A stretch of DNA of 64,000 nucleotides from JBMYTN01 sp049604415 (GCA_049604415.1 JBMYTN010000008.1:62001-126000), one strand, 5' to 3'; shown: positions 16,945-26,063, counted from the stretch's first letter. A program made the numbers and translations. Notes: generated by a model not told the origin, from the letters alone.

Positions 16945-17915
16945 CGCGGTCCGCCCTAGGAAACAGTGCGGTGCTGGGCAAAGCGATGGCACTTCTGAGC
17001 ACTCTTTTGCTGCTGAGTGTTTGGGGGGCTGCGGGGCCGGTTTGGGCGCAAAGCCCAGACCCAACGCCCGCGTCACCACCGACGACTGCCCCAGCCCCTG
17101 CCTCTCCCTCCCCAGCCTCTCCCTCCCTTGCCTCTCCACCGAGTGCCGCCCCAGCCCCCATCGAAATGCCGGATCTGGGCCTGGGTCCCCGCGCCAGTGT
17201 TGAGCCTGAACTGGAACCGGTCCAGCCCTTGGTCGCCGATCTCTCCGACCATTTGATCGCCATCACCACCGCCTTCACCGGCACTGATGTGTTGCTGTTT
17301 GGCGCTACCGACGGCCCCGGCGACGTGGTCATGGTGGTGCGCGGGCCGATCACTTCCAAAGTGGTGCGGCGCAAGGACCGAATTGGCGGTCTTGTCTGGG
17401 CCAATCATGACAGCGTGACCTTTGAGGAAATCCCCAGCTTTTACCGGGTCGCCTCAAGCAGACCCTTAGATGAGTTTGCCCCGGAAATTGTCCTGCAGCG
17501 CCACCAGATCGGGCTGGAAAACCTGACCTTGCCCTTGGCGGATGAGGATGCGGAGGATATGGATCCCGAAGAGCAACAACTTTTCCGTGACGCCCTGTTG
17601 CGCCTGATGCAGACCGAGGATCTCTATGGCGATGTGGGGGTCGGCCAGATCAACCATTTGGCCAACCGCCTGTTTCGCAGCCAACTTTATTTTCCGGCCA
17701 CCGTTCCGGTCGGGTCCTACAATGTGGAGGTTTATTTGTTCCGCAATGGCGAGGTCGCCCAAGCGGAAATCACCCCTTTGATCATCGGCAAGGATGGTTT
17801 GGGGGCTGATATTTACGATTTCGCCTATGAACAAAGCCTGCTTTATGGGGCTTTGGCCGTGATTGCCGCGATTATGGCCGGCTATTTGGCCGGTATCGCC
17901 TTCCGAAAGTCCTGA
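16941..17915 (+). CDS. TIGR02186 family membrane-anchored periplasmic protein
   Basis: 324 residues with a signal peptide ending near VWAQS, then a 35-residue Pro/Ala/Ser linker, a periplasmic domain (QPLVADLSDHLIAITTAFTG start, VPVGSYNVEVYLFRNGEV near the end) and one C-terminal transmembrane helix. This matches a conserved alphaproteobacterial family of unknown function that travels with TauE/SafE. The coupling suggests a role in the same export system, but that is inference. Confidence 0.82.
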   Translation: MTRSALGNSAVLGKAMALLSTLLLLSVWGAAGPVWAQSPDPTPASPPTTAPAPASPSPASPSLASPPSAAPAPIEMPDLGLGPRASVEPELEPVQPLVADLSDHLIAITTAFTGTDVLLFGATDGPGDVVMVVRGPITSKVVRRKDRIGGLVWANHDSVTFEEIPSFYRVASSRPLDEFAPEIVLQRHQIGLENLTLPLADEDAEDMDPEEQQLFRDALLRLMQTEDLYGDVGVGQINHLANRLFRSQLYFPATVPVGSYNVEVYLFRNGEVAQAEITPLIIGKDGLGADIYDFAYEQSLLYGALAVIAAIMAGYLAGIAFRKS

Positions 17916-17921
17916 TGCGCC

Positions 17922-18476
17922 ATGTTTAAAAGAAAAAACCAAGGATCCGTAGGGTTGGGCAGAACACCATCCCTGTCTCCCCATCCCGAGCCCGCCAATA
18001 CCGGCATGTCGGGCATCAACCGCACCTTTTTGGTCGTGGTTGATGACACCGAAGAAATGGGTGCGGCCCTGGAATATGCCTGCCGCCGGGCCAAAGCGAC
18101 CCAAGGCCGGGTGGCACTGTTGCGCACTGTGGAGCCTGCGGAGTATCGGCAGCTGGCCTTTGTCGGCTCCATGCTGGAAAAGGCCGCCCGGGAAGAGGCC
18201 GAGACCTTGCTGCATCGCCTCGCCGCTCGGGTGAAGGAGCGCAGCGGCGATTTGCCGATCCTTTATGTGCGCGAGGGCGACCCCAAAGACCAGTTGATGG
18301 CCTTGATCGACCAAGAGCCCGGGATATCCGTCCTGGTCCTGGCCGCAGGCAGTGGCAAGGACGGTCCGGGACCGCTGGTCACAGCCTGCGCCACCGGCCT
18401 GATCGCCAAATTGCGGGTGCCAGTGACCATTATTCCGGCCGGTCTGTCCCCGGAAGACCTGAACCGGATGAGTTGA
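17922..18476 (+). CDS. Universal stress protein family
   Basis: 184 residues. The UspA-type nucleotide-binding fold starts at FLVVVDDTEEMGAALEYA, with the segment ILYVREGDPKDQLMALI and the closing VLAAGSGKDGPGPLVT before a VPVTIIPAGLS strand. The glycine-rich G-x2-G-x9-G loop is degenerate, so ATP binding is uncertain. The N-terminal 28 residues are polar; translation from ATG 18006 is possible. It follows the TIGR02186 gene by six bases. Confidence 0.82.
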   Translation: MFKRKNQGSVGLGRTPSLSPHPEPANTGMSGINRTFLVVVDDTEEMGAALEYACRRAKATQGRVALLRTVEPAEYRQLAFVGSMLEKAAREEAETLLHRLAARVKERSGDLPILYVREGDPKDQLMALIDQEPGISVLVLAAGSGKDGPGPLVTACATGLIAKLRVPVTIIPAGLSPEDLNRMS

Positions 18477-18567
18477 CCGATCCCATCCTCTGACCCATGT
18501 GCAAGGCAACAACCGTTCCATGGCCGGGCCTTCAGGGCTGGCCACATCTTGATCCGGAAGAGCCAAA

Positions 18568-19119
18568 ATGTTCATTCAGACCGAACCAACCCCGAACCCC
18601 GCCAGTTTGAAATTCCTGCCCGGCAAGGATGTCTTGCCGTCCGGGGCCAAAGATTTTGCCGATGCGGATGCCGCCGCCGTTTCGCCCATGGCCGCCAGCC
18701 TGTTTGGCGTTGAGGGTGTCACGGGCGTGTTTCTCGGTGCCAATTTTATCACCGTCAGCAAACAGGACGGTGCGGATTGGGCAGTGCTGAAGCCCAAAGT
18801 CCTAGCGGCCATCATGGAGCACTACACCGAAGGACGCCCGATGCTCAGCGCCGAGCTGGCCGATGACAATGCCATCACCGAAGATGACAGCGAAGTCGTG
18901 GCCACGATCAAAGAGCTGATCGAAACCCGCGTCCGCCCGGCGGTGGCCCGTGATGGCGGTGACATCATCTATGACAATTTCGAGGACGGCGTGGTCTATT
19001 TGCACATGCGCGGGTCCTGCGCCGGGTGCCCGAGTTCCACGGCGACTCTAAAACATGGAATTGAAAATATGCTGCGCCATTACGTGCCAGAGGTTGAACG
19101 GGTCGAAGCGGTCATGTAA
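18568..19119 (+). CDS. NifU-family Fe-S scaffold/carrier protein (Nfu type)
   Basis: 183 residues: an N-terminal Nfu_N domain starting FIQTEPTPNPASLKFLPG, then a C-terminal NifU domain (VRPAVARDGGDI) with the cluster-binding pair in GSCAGCPSS. Such proteins assemble or deliver [4Fe-4S] clusters to apoproteins in the cytoplasm. Both cysteines are present and the length is typical for the alphaproteobacterial/mitochondrial NFU1 form. Confidence 0.95.
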   Translation: MFIQTEPTPNPASLKFLPGKDVLPSGAKDFADADAAAVSPMAASLFGVEGVTGVFLGANFITVSKQDGADWAVLKPKVLAAIMEHYTEGRPMLSAELADDNAITEDDSEVVATIKELIETRVRPAVARDGGDIIYDNFEDGVVYLHMRGSCAGCPSSTATLKHGIENMLRHYVPEVERVEAVM

Positions 19120-19253
19120 ATCCCAAGGGTGGGCGACGCGTGCGCATCGGCCTCTCCGGTGCCACTCGTCCTGCCCCTGTGTCTGACATCACCGCCTCCC
19201 CCGCCCTGCGTCTCTGGGCGACCCGAGCGACCTTTTGTGCATTGGAGACCCCT

Positions 19254-19862
19254 GTGAGCGCAGCCGCCCCGGCCCTGAGCCCGATTGATCCTGCCGCCTT
19301 GGACCAACTGTTTCGGTCCGCCCGCACCCATAACAGCTGGCAGGACAAGCCGGTCACCCAAGACAGCTTGGAAGCGCTCTACGACCTGCTGCGCTGGGCA
19401 CCGACCAGCATGAATTGCAGCCCGGCCCGGTTTGTGTTTGTGACCTCGGCAGAAGGCAAGGCGAAGCTGGAACCGGCCCTGGCCCCGGGCAACAAGGTCA
19501 AGACAGCCGCCGCCCCGGTCACGGTGATCATCGCCAATGATCCCCGGTTCCATGACAATCTGCCCAGCCTGTTTCCGGCCTATGACGCCAAGCCGATGTT
19601 CGAAGAGAACGACGCCCTGCGCGAAGAGACCGCTATGCGCAATGGGACCCTCCAGGGCGGCTATCTGATCATGGCAGCCCGGGCGCTGGGTCTGGATTGC
19701 GGCCCGATGAGCGGCTTTGACAAAGCCAAGGTCAATGAAGCCTTTTTTGCCGAGAACGGCTGGCAAGCCAATTTCCTGTGCAATTTGGGCTATGGCGACC
19801 CGGAAGGCCTATATCCCCGGGGCCCGCGTTTGGACTTTGGCGTGGCTTGTCAGGTGGTCTGA
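19254..19862 (+). CDS. RutE/HadB-type nitroreductase family (putative malonic semialdehyde reductase)
   Basis: A 202-residue flavoprotein of the nitroreductase fold. It matches the RutE group: RSARTHNSWQDKPV start, LLRWAPTSMNCSPARFVFV, KTAAAPVTVIIAND, and LGLDCGPMSGFDKAKV. RutE reduces malonic semialdehyde from uracil breakdown, but no other rut genes are here, so the substrate may differ. The start is taken as GTG 19254, seven bases after GGAG; an upstream extension to 19140 is not conserved-looking. Confidence 0.88.
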   Translation: MSAAAPALSPIDPAALDQLFRSARTHNSWQDKPVTQDSLEALYDLLRWAPTSMNCSPARFVFVTSAEGKAKLEPALAPGNKVKTAAAPVTVIIANDPRFHDNLPSLFPAYDAKPMFEENDALREETAMRNGTLQGGYLIMAARALGLDCGPMSGFDKAKVNEAFFAENGWQANFLCNLGYGDPEGLYPRGPRLDFGVACQVV

Positions 19863-20089
19863 ACAAAAGACCCCCTCAAGGGATCCCTCTCCGATCCTCA
19901 TGCTGAGTTGCAGAGTTGGGATGGGTTGTCGCAGTGATGCGATGCCAGGTCCCAGTCCAGTGCTGTGAGCAGGAACTGTCTTGCTAAGCGGTGATCTGGT
20001 ATGGGATCTCCGATTATCGAATGGTATTGCGCCGGTAACCCGGCCCTCTTCGGTTGCAAACACCCTAGTACACCGTATAGGAGTGCTCC

Positions 20090-20677
20090 GTGCCCCCTGA
20101 AAGTGTTGGATTGGTCGAAATCACCGAGGCCGACCATGGCGTGATTTTGGATATCCGCTATGCCCGGACGGACAATTTCATGGGCAAGGTGGTATATGGC
20201 CGCCCGGTATGCTGGCTGCATCGCGATGCGGAGCTGTTGTTGCGCAGTGCGGTGGATCTGGCTGAGCGCCAAGGGTGGATCTTGAAAGTCTTTGACGGCT
20301 TCCGCCCCTCGGAGGCGCAATGGGCGCTCTGGGATCACACCCCGGACCCGGCCTTCGTGTCCGACCCGCGCCGAGGGTCGCCCCATAGCATGGGGGCAGC
20401 CATCGATCTGACCTTGGTCGACCGGGCCACCGGCGAGGAGCTCGAGATGGGCACCGATTTCGATGATCTGCGCCCGCTTTCCTATCATGGCAATACCGAG
20501 ATCTCGGTAACCGCCCAACATAATCGCCTACTGCTGATGGGGTTGATGACGACCGCTGGCTGGGATTTTTTCCGAAATGAGTGGTGGCATTACCAACTGT
20601 TTTCGCCGCGCGGCAAATATCCGGTGCTCAGCGACACCGCCGCAGGCACGCAAATGATGCCCAATCAAGCGGCCTGA
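20090..20677 (+). CDS. D-alanyl-D-alanine dipeptidase, VanX/DdpX-like
   Basis: A 195-residue zinc peptidase. Metal and catalytic motifs are SPHSMGAAIDLTL (His and Asp ligands) and NEWWHYQ (catalytic Glu and third His), with the substrate-binding FDGFRPSEAQ arginine. It hydrolyses D-Ala-D-Ala; in non-resistant bacteria it serves peptidoglycan recycling or nutrition. No lipobox or signal is seen, so it is likely cytoplasmic. The GTG start follows AGGAG at good spacing. Confidence 0.92.
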   Translation: MPPESVGLVEITEADHGVILDIRYARTDNFMGKVVYGRPVCWLHRDAELLLRSAVDLAERQGWILKVFDGFRPSEAQWALWDHTPDPAFVSDPRRGSPHSMGAAIDLTLVDRATGEELEMGTDFDDLRPLSYHGNTEISVTAQHNRLLLMGLMTTAGWDFFRNEWWHYQLFSPRGKYPVLSDTAAGTQMMPNQAA

Positions 20678-20682
20678 CCCCG

Positions 20683-21408
20683 ATGCTTTTGGTGTTGGAC
20701 GCTGCCTTGGCCGCCTGTGGGGTTGCGGTCCTGTCTGACCCGGAAACGGTGCTGGCGCATCAATTGGTTCCCATGGCCCGGGGCCAAGGTGAAGCCTTGG
20801 TGCCCCTGGCCCAGGATTGCATCGCCGAGGCAGGCCTGCGTCCCCAAGACCTGACCGCCATCGCCGTAACCATTGGTCCGGGATCCTTTACCGGGATCCG
20901 GGTTGGGATATCGGCGGCCAAAGGCTTTGCCGTCGCCCTGGATCTTCCGGTGTTGGGCATCCGGGTCACGGACGCCCTGGCGGCGAGCCCCCCGCTGACA
21001 TCGCCTGTTGTGGTCGGACTGGACAGCCGCCGGGGCGATGTCTTCCTGGCCTGTCATCGCAACTCAGCCCTTCATGCGGTGCGCCAAGGCCTCCCCTTGC
21101 CAGCCCCCGAGGCTTGCCCGCTGGATGCGCTAGCGGCCAAAGTCCATAATTGGACCGTCACCCAAGACAACATCGGGACTCCCGAATCGGAGGCAGCCTT
21201 GCCCCGCTTTGTCGGGGATTCAGACGCCGCCTGGGAGGTCCTGGTGGCGGCGGGATGTGTCGCACCAGACCGGGGACCAACCCTGGCCGATCCCCGATCC
21301 ATTGGTGCATTGGCCTTGACCTTGGGGCCAGAGCACTGCCAAGCCCCGACCCCGCTTTATTTGCGGGCGCCGGATGCGGTTGTACCCCCCGGGATAATGA
21401 CTCGCTAA
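20683..21408 (+). CDS. tsaB: tRNA threonylcarbamoyladenosine biosynthesis protein TsaB
   Basis: A 241-residue ASKHA-fold partner of TsaD in t6A37 synthesis. The start MLLVLDAALAACGVAVL and the AVTIGPGSFTGIRVGISAAKGFA block are diagnostic. Followed closely by rimI (15 bases), the usual bacterial pair. The ATG at 20683 lies six bases after the dipeptidase stop. Confidence 0.94.
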   Translation: MLLVLDAALAACGVAVLSDPETVLAHQLVPMARGQGEALVPLAQDCIAEAGLRPQDLTAIAVTIGPGSFTGIRVGISAAKGFAVALDLPVLGIRVTDALAASPPLTSPVVVGLDSRRGDVFLACHRNSALHAVRQGLPLPAPEACPLDALAAKVHNWTVTQDNIGTPESEAALPRFVGDSDAAWEVLVAAGCVAPDRGPTLADPRSIGALALTLGPEHCQAPTPLYLRAPDAVVPPGIMTR

Positions 21409-21422
21409 GGTTTTAGGCCGTT

Positions 21423-22154
21423 ATGTCTCACGTAATAGCCCAGGCCACCCTGACCCAAGCCCCTGTTCTTGCAGAACTTCACCTGCAACTGCATATGCAG
21501 TTGCAAAACCAGGGCTCAGAGCAACTACATATGCAGTTGCAGCCCTCCGCAGGGATACAACCAACAAACGGCACCCTAGAACGGCCCTGGAGCGCCCAGG
21601 AATATGCCAGCCTGCTCGCCCAGCCCAGCGGACGCGGGGCCATCCTATCGGTAACCAATGGCGATCCCCCGGACCACCCGGACGGCCCCTCCAGTGTCCC
21701 TGTCCGCACGGACCCAACCTCGGCCCGGACATCCACCGCGCCCGCACCCGAACCCACATCCGCGCCGCCATCGGCATCGGCATCGGCATCGGCATCCGCA
21801 CCTGTAACCTTAACCGCATTGGAACCCTCCGCGATCGCCGACCCCACACTACCGCTCACCCCCTGCGGCTTCATCGTTCTGTCCGATGACGGGGTCGATG
21901 CGGAAATCCTGATGATCGGTGTGCTGCCCAAATGGCAGCGCCACGGGTTTGGCCGTTTGCTGGTCCAGTTCGCCCAACACTCCCTCCGTGCCGCAGGCCG
22001 CTCGAGCCTGCTGCTGGAGGTGGCCCAGGACAACGGCCCCGCCATCGCCCTCTATAGATCAGAAGGCTTCACGCAGATCGGCCGACGGCTGCGTTATTAT
22101 CGCCGCCCCGAAGGCACAGTGGATGCGCTGATGATGAAGTGGATCGCCCGCTGA
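21423..22154 (+). CDS. rimI: RimI-like GNAT acetyltransferase with two low-complexity insertions
   Basis: A GNAT protein of 243 residues, about 90 longer than standard RimI. The acetyl-CoA motif is VLPKWQRHGFGRLL (about 168-181), followed by LLLEVAQDNGPAIALYRSEGF and a YYRRPEGTVDALMM end, so the C-terminal half looks functional. RimI acetylates ribosomal protein S18 at its N-terminus. Insertion 1 (about residues 20-51) is Gln/His/Leu-rich and encoded by palindromic DNA. Insertion 2 (about 77-148) is Pro/Ser/Ala/Thr-rich with an SA repeat. The reading frame is intact. It pairs with tsaB. Confidence 0.85.
   Translation: MSHVIAQATLTQAPVLAELHLQLHMQLQNQGSEQLHMQLQPSAGIQPTNGTLERPWSAQEYASLLAQPSGRGAILSVTNGDPPDHPDGPSSVPVRTDPTSARTSTAPAPEPTSAPPSASASASASAPVTLTALEPSAIADPTLPLTPCGFIVLSDDGVDAEILMIGVLPKWQRHGFGRLLVQFAQHSLRAAGRSSLLLEVAQDNGPAIALYRSEGFTQIGRRLRYYRRPEGTVDALMMKWIAR
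21484..21540. repeat. Duplicated palindrome inside rimI
   Basis: A perfect 22-bp palindrome (21484-21505, centre CATATG) is followed 15 bases later by a 20-bp near-identical palindrome with one mismatch (21521-21540). Both are in frame and encode QLHMQLQ. They occupy the spot where other RimI proteins have only a few residues. Confidence 0.85.
21769..21796 (+). repeat. CATCGG tandem repeat inside rimI
   Basis: Four perfect copies of the hexamer CATCGG plus a partial copy encode an alternating Ser-Ala tract. Hexamer repeats keep frame when they expand or contract. Confidence 0.9.
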
Positions 22155-22185
22155 GCCCTTTTGCGGGCACCCCTCGCCAGAAGGA

Positions 22186-23499
22186 TCAATCTTTCAGGGT
22201 CGTGGTCACAATGACCTCGGAATGCAGGGTCCGATGCACCGGACAGCGATCGGCGATATCAAGCAAGGTGGCCCGTTGCTCCGCACTCAAGGCACCGCTC
22301 AGCACCAATTGACGCTCAAATCGATCGATGCGCCCCACTTTGGTCTCGCAATCGGCGCAGTCCTTGGCGTGGATCTTGCCGTGGTGAACCCCAACCGCCA
22401 CCCGGTCCAAGGGCCAGCCCTTGCGGTCCGCCACCATGCGCACGGTCATGGACGTGCAGGCCCCCAAAGCGGCGGAGAGCAAATCATAGGGCGATGGGCC
22501 GGTATCGGCCCCGCCCGGCACATCCACCGGCTCGTCGGCGCTGAATTGATGCGCTCCGGTGCGGACCGTCTGTGACAAGCGCGCCTGACCATTTTCCGCA
22601 ACCCAGGTCCATCCGGCCTCCGGGGTGTCGGCCGCCACCGCCCCCGGGCTGATCGGTCCCGCATTGGTCCCGGATTGAGTTTGGGCTTGGGCTGGCACCG
22701 GGTCTTGGGTTTGCTCGGCCACGACTGGCCCCTCTGGCAAATAGCGCGACGCCCACGCCGCCAAGGTATCGGCCACATAGGCCGCATCCGAGGCCCGGGA
22801 GAGCAAATGATCGGCGTCATCAAGCGAGACAAAGCTTTTCGGATGCTTCGCCGCGCCATAGATTCGGGCGGCATTGTCAATGCCGACAATGTTATCGATC
22901 GGGCTATGGAACACCAGCAAGGCGCGGCGCAGCCCTGCAACGGCCTCGTCCAATCGAGCGGCCGCCACATCCTGCAGGAAGCTGTTGCGAATGGTGAAGG
23001 CTCGCCCGCCCAATTTGACTTCGGCCTGGCCGTCACGCTCGATTTGGTCGAGATGGGCCTCAAAATTATGCACCACATGGCCCGGATCGGCCGGGGCCCC
23101 AATGGTCGCCACCCCTTGTGCTTCCGGGATACGGGCCGCTGCGGCCAGAACCGCTGCGCCCCCTAAGGAATGGCCGATCAGCAAGGCCGGTGCGGCCTCC
23201 TGGCTGCGCAAATAGTCTGCCGCCGCGACCAAATCATCCACATTGGAGGTGAAATGGGTGTTGGCAAACTCACCCTCGGACATGCCCAGACCGGTGAAAT
23301 CAAACCGCAGGACCGCAATGCCATGGCCGGTCAGGGCCTTGGCGATCCGCCCGGCAGCAAAAATATCCTTGCCGCAGGTAAAACAATGGGCAAACAGGGC
23401 ATAGGCCCGGATCGGTCCAGTATCAGGCCGATCCAACCGCGCCGCCAACAGGCTGCCATCATGGCCGGGAAAGGTGGTTTTTTCTGATTTGGTGCCCAT
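22186..23499 (-). CDS. Alpha/beta hydrolase - OsmC fusion protein
   Basis: 437 residues. The N-terminal alpha/beta hydrolase has the nucleophile elbow GHSLGG, a FDFTGLGMSEG oxyanion region and a DADHLL histidine. After a linker (about 255-300) comes an OsmC/Ohr-like domain with GGADTGPSPYDLLSAALGACTSM, which holds the second peroxidatic Cys, and a terminal CPVHRTLHSEV block. OsmC proteins reduce organic hydroperoxides; the hydrolase partner may release thioesters or peroxy esters. The fusion is known in several proteobacteria. ATG 23499 has AGGAG upstream. Confidence 0.9.
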   Translation of the reverse strand: MGTKSEKTTFPGHDGSLLAARLDRPDTGPIRAYALFAHCFTCGKDIFAAGRIAKALTGHGIAVLRFDFTGLGMSEGEFANTHFTSNVDDLVAAADYLRSQEAAPALLIGHSLGGAAVLAAAARIPEAQGVATIGAPADPGHVVHNFEAHLDQIERDGQAEVKLGGRAFTIRNSFLQDVAAARLDEAVAGLRRALLVFHSPIDNIVGIDNAARIYGAAKHPKSFVSLDDADHLLSRASDAAYVADTLAAWASRYLPEGPVVAEQTQDPVPAQAQTQSGTNAGPISPGAVAADTPEAGWTWVAENGQARLSQTVRTGAHQFSADEPVDVPGGADTGPSPYDLLSAALGACTSMTVRMVADRKGWPLDRVAVGVHHGKIHAKDCADCETKVGRIDRFERQLVLSGALSAEQRATLLDIADRCPVHRTLHSEVIVTTTLKD

Positions 23500-23601
23500 G
23501 GCCCTGCTCCTGCCCGTTCTTGTTTCAGGAGCATATGGGGAAGGCACTGCAGGTTTTCCGGGAAACAGCACCAAAAAACGCTGTGGCCCCCAGATCCAAC
23601 C

Positions 23602-23641
23602 TTAAGATCTGGCCCTAAGACTTGGCCTCAAGGTCTGCCCC
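23602..23641. repeat. Short degenerate tandem repeat
   Basis: Three imperfect 13-15 base units of the form CC(T)TAAGATCTGG lie in the 210-bp gap between the hydrolase-OsmC start and the cNMP-binding gene. Nothing else is recognised in that gap. Confidence 0.4.
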
Positions 23642-23709
23642 CCAAAGTGGGTTTCGCTCACCATGGCGCGTCCGGCGAGGGCGGACCAAACTTCAGACCT
23701 TAGAAGGGG

Positions 23710-24228
23710 TTAGGCTTTCGGCACCCGGCGTTTCACATAACCGATGATGGCCTTAAAAAAGCTGGCCATAAAGACCTCCATGCCTCGGAAAACGCCCGGA
23801 CGGGTATAGTGGCGCAACAGCTCCCGCGCCATTTTGTCCCGCTCCTGGGTGATCTCGTCATAGGGGCGCGGTCCGGTCATATCGAGCGGCAGATAATCCT
23901 GGCAATAGGCAATCAGGAACCGAATGGCGTCGTAATCTTCTTTTTCCAGCGCATCGAGATGGGCATGCAGCTCATGGCGGTGACAGCACAAAATGGCCAC
24001 CTCGTCCATCGCCGTGGCCGTGGCCATGCGGTTCATGTCTGAAATGACGCCCAATTCGCCGAAGATCTGCCCAGGCCCGATGGTGTCGATCTCCAACACA
24101 CCAACCTCGTCCCGGTGCTCCAAACGCACCCGACCGGATTGCAGCAAAAACGCCTCTCCGGCGCGATCCCCTTGGGCAAAGATCACGTCACCGGGCTGAA
24201 AGGTTCGGCGAGAAAATTTTCGTTCCAT
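23710..24228 (-). CDS. Cyclic nucleotide-binding domain protein without DNA-binding domain
   Basis: 172 residues. Residues 1-115 form a CRP-like cNMP-binding domain (FQPGDVIFAQGDRAGEAFLLQSGRVRL, then GPGQIFGELGVISDMNRMATATA). The phosphate-binding cassette reads FGELGVISDMNRMATA, so the ligand-binding Arg is not clearly conserved. The C-terminal 55 residues are helical and basic, with no helix-turn-helix. It may be a stand-alone sensor; partner unknown. The start is ATG 24228. Confidence 0.8.
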   Translation of the reverse strand: MERKFSRRTFQPGDVIFAQGDRAGEAFLLQSGRVRLEHRDEVGVLEIDTIGPGQIFGELGVISDMNRMATATAMDEVAILCCHRHELHAHLDALEKEDYDAIRFLIAYCQDYLPLDMTGPRPYDEITQERDKMARELLRHYTRPGVFRGMEVFMASFFKAIIGYVKRRVPKA

Positions 24229-24368
24229 ATCGGTCCATAAGCCAGAACTGCACAGGCAACCCACTGCAAGCGGGTCACGCAGCGTCAAAAACTTCGGACT
24301 TCATGTAGGAAGGCGCGGGAGTTGAGGAAAGATCTGGAGGGCCGCTCTTCTCCCGCGACCCAAACCGA

Positions 24369-24644
24369 TCAGGTGGTGTAAGAGCCCCGGTCATAGCCGA
24401 ACAGGGCGAACATCAGCATGTTGCGCATATCCGACCCGGCTTTGACCACCCGGTTCGCCTTGCGCGCACCGGTAAAGGCCGTGCCCGGGGTCCGCTCCAG
24501 GGCTTCGCCATAGGCCAGATAGGGCCGCTCCGCCAAGCAGATCTGATCCAAAGCCTTGCTGCCATCGGCAAACAACTGGGCGGTGTCGATCGCCAGCGGA
24601 TGTTGGGCTTCCCAGGACAGTTTCAGGTCGGTCGCGGCATGCAT
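24369..24644 (-). CDS. Uncharacterised small protein
   Basis: 91 residues, soluble, with no recognised domain or signal. A good ribosome site (AAGGAG) lies upstream of ATG 24644, and codon use resembles its neighbours, which supports a real gene. The C-terminus contains a DMRNMLMFALFGYDRG segment that looks like a packed helix. Function unknown. Confidence 0.6.
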   Translation of the reverse strand: MHAATDLKLSWEAQHPLAIDTAQLFADGSKALDQICLAERPYLAYGEALERTPGTAFTGARKANRVVKAGSDMRNMLMFALFGYDRGSYTT

Positions 24645-24974
24645 CGGTCTTCTCCTTCTCGGGCACCGCCCTCCTTGGCGGCCCTGATCTGTTGATCACA
24701 TTACCGAGAGCAAGCTCCCGTTCCAGTGATGACGCGCACACTGTGACCCATTTTTATTAAGGGAGTGTTTCCAGAAGCGACTCGGCAGAAAATATAGGAG
24801 TCGCAAGGCATTAGATGATTTTTTGTTAAGGTCTCGTTTACCTCTTTTTTTCCGTTAGCCGCACTGTTTTTCCCGCAATCTGACCTATGGGCTCCGCAGG
24901 AAGACCAGCGCTCAAATCGGTTGAGACCGGCTCGCGCAGGGAAATAAGGCTGAGGGGACTTAAGCCGGTTTGGG
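24645..24974. other. AT-richer intergenic region
   Basis: About 330 bases between the dioxygenase (minus) and the small unknown gene (minus). It is much AT-richer than the surroundings around 24740-24870. It holds a perfect 7-bp inverted repeat (24777-24783 with 24798-24804). No coding frame is convincing. It probably carries the terminator of the dioxygenase gene and the promoter of the small gene. Confidence 0.45.
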
Positions 24975-25853
24975 TTAAGCGCTGGGGGAAAAGCCATAGG
25001 CATCCATGGATAGAACCCCATGGGTGCTCGAAACATGGAGGCGGTCCCCACCCCCGGCATCGGGTCCGAAGCCACCGGCCCCCATGGCGAAAAATAAGGG
25101 CAGGAAATGCTCTTCGGTGGGGTGATGGGCGGCCCCATGGGGCGACAGGTCCCGATAGTCCTTCAACGCGGCCAAATCCCCTTGGGCAATCTTTTCCCCG
25201 ATCCAGTCGGCAAAGGCGGTGACATCGGCTTCCTCTGGAACGTCTTCACCGTGATGGCGGACCTCCCGGAACCGGCCAAGATCATGGGTCAGGCTGCCCG
25301 AGCCAATCACTGCAATCCGATCCGTCTCCCACAGCCCGGCGAACACCGCCCCCAAGGCCAGCGCACCTTCCGGTCCGGCCCATGGATCCAATGAGATTTG
25401 CAGAACGGGGATGTCCGCGTCCGGGAAGCCCAACAGCAACGGCACCCAGGCCCCATGGTCCAGACCCCGTTCCGAGTCCACCTGCGCCCCCCCATAGCCG
25501 GACGCCTGCAGGCGCTGCACCAGTTGGGCCGCCAGCGCCGGATCGCCCGGGGCGGGATAGCGCAGCTGATAGAGCGCGTCGGGAAAGCCATAAAAGTCAT
25601 GAATGGTGTCCGGCTTGGCGGCTCCGGTCACCAGGGGGTCGGCACTGAGCCAATGGGCCGAGGCCATCAAGATCGCCTGGGGCCGGTCTGGAAACACGCG
25701 GGCCAGATCGGCCAGAAACGCCTTGGCCGGAGAGCTGCCCGCAATCAGCATGGGCGAGCCATGGGACACAAACACACTGCCATGACGCGCTTGCGCATTG
25801 GGCACAGGGTTATGCGCCTGTTGGGCGCTCGGAGCAATTTCGGGATGCGCCAT
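24975..25853 (-). CDS. DODA-type extradiol dioxygenase (LigB superfamily)
   Basis: 292 residues of the class III extradiol dioxygenase family related to YgiD and plant DODA. Zinc/iron ligands are likely in SVFVSHGSPM, DHGAWVPL and IGSGSLTHDLGRF, with SPHGAAHHPTEEHFLPL near the end. It may open catechol rings such as DOPA; the natural substrate is unknown. ATG 25853 is favoured because GGAGG precedes it by six bases; upstream in-frame ATGs exist at 25865 and 25955. Confidence 0.88.
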   Translation of the reverse strand: MAHPEIAPSAQQAHNPVPNAQARHGSVFVSHGSPMLIAGSSPAKAFLADLARVFPDRPQAILMASAHWLSADPLVTGAAKPDTIHDFYGFPDALYQLRYPAPGDPALAAQLVQRLQASGYGGAQVDSERGLDHGAWVPLLLGFPDADIPVLQISLDPWAGPEGALALGAVFAGLWETDRIAVIGSGSLTHDLGRFREVRHHGEDVPEEADVTAFADWIGEKIAQGDLAALKDYRDLSPHGAAHHPTEEHFLPLFFAMGAGGFGPDAGGGDRLHVSSTHGVLSMDAYGFSPSA

Positions 25854-25977
25854 CGGGGCCTCCATCAGCAGAATGAATTCTCTATTCTGAGTATGGGGCC
25901 TTCTCGTTTCTGAACGAAGCAGCCATTTCTGCAGATACTGTTCTTGAATTCGCAACAGTTATTCGGATTTCAACAGC

Positions 25978-26011
25978 AAAAAGCCCCAGGTCCTGAGCAG
26001 GACCGGGGCTT
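25978..26011 (-). terminator. Intrinsic terminator of rpmB
   Basis: An inverted repeat (arms 25981-25993 and 25998-26011, with one unpaired base) is followed on the minus strand by a T-run (25982-25978). It lies 50 bases after the rpmB stop. Confidence 0.8.
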
Positions 26012-26063
26012 CTCTCGAGATTTAACGGCGACTCGTCAGAGCGAGCGACCAAAATCCAGCAGA

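Noticed and set aside
23575..23709. Short tandem units considered as a CRISPR-like array.
   Set aside because: Units are 13-15 bases, degenerate and without spacers.
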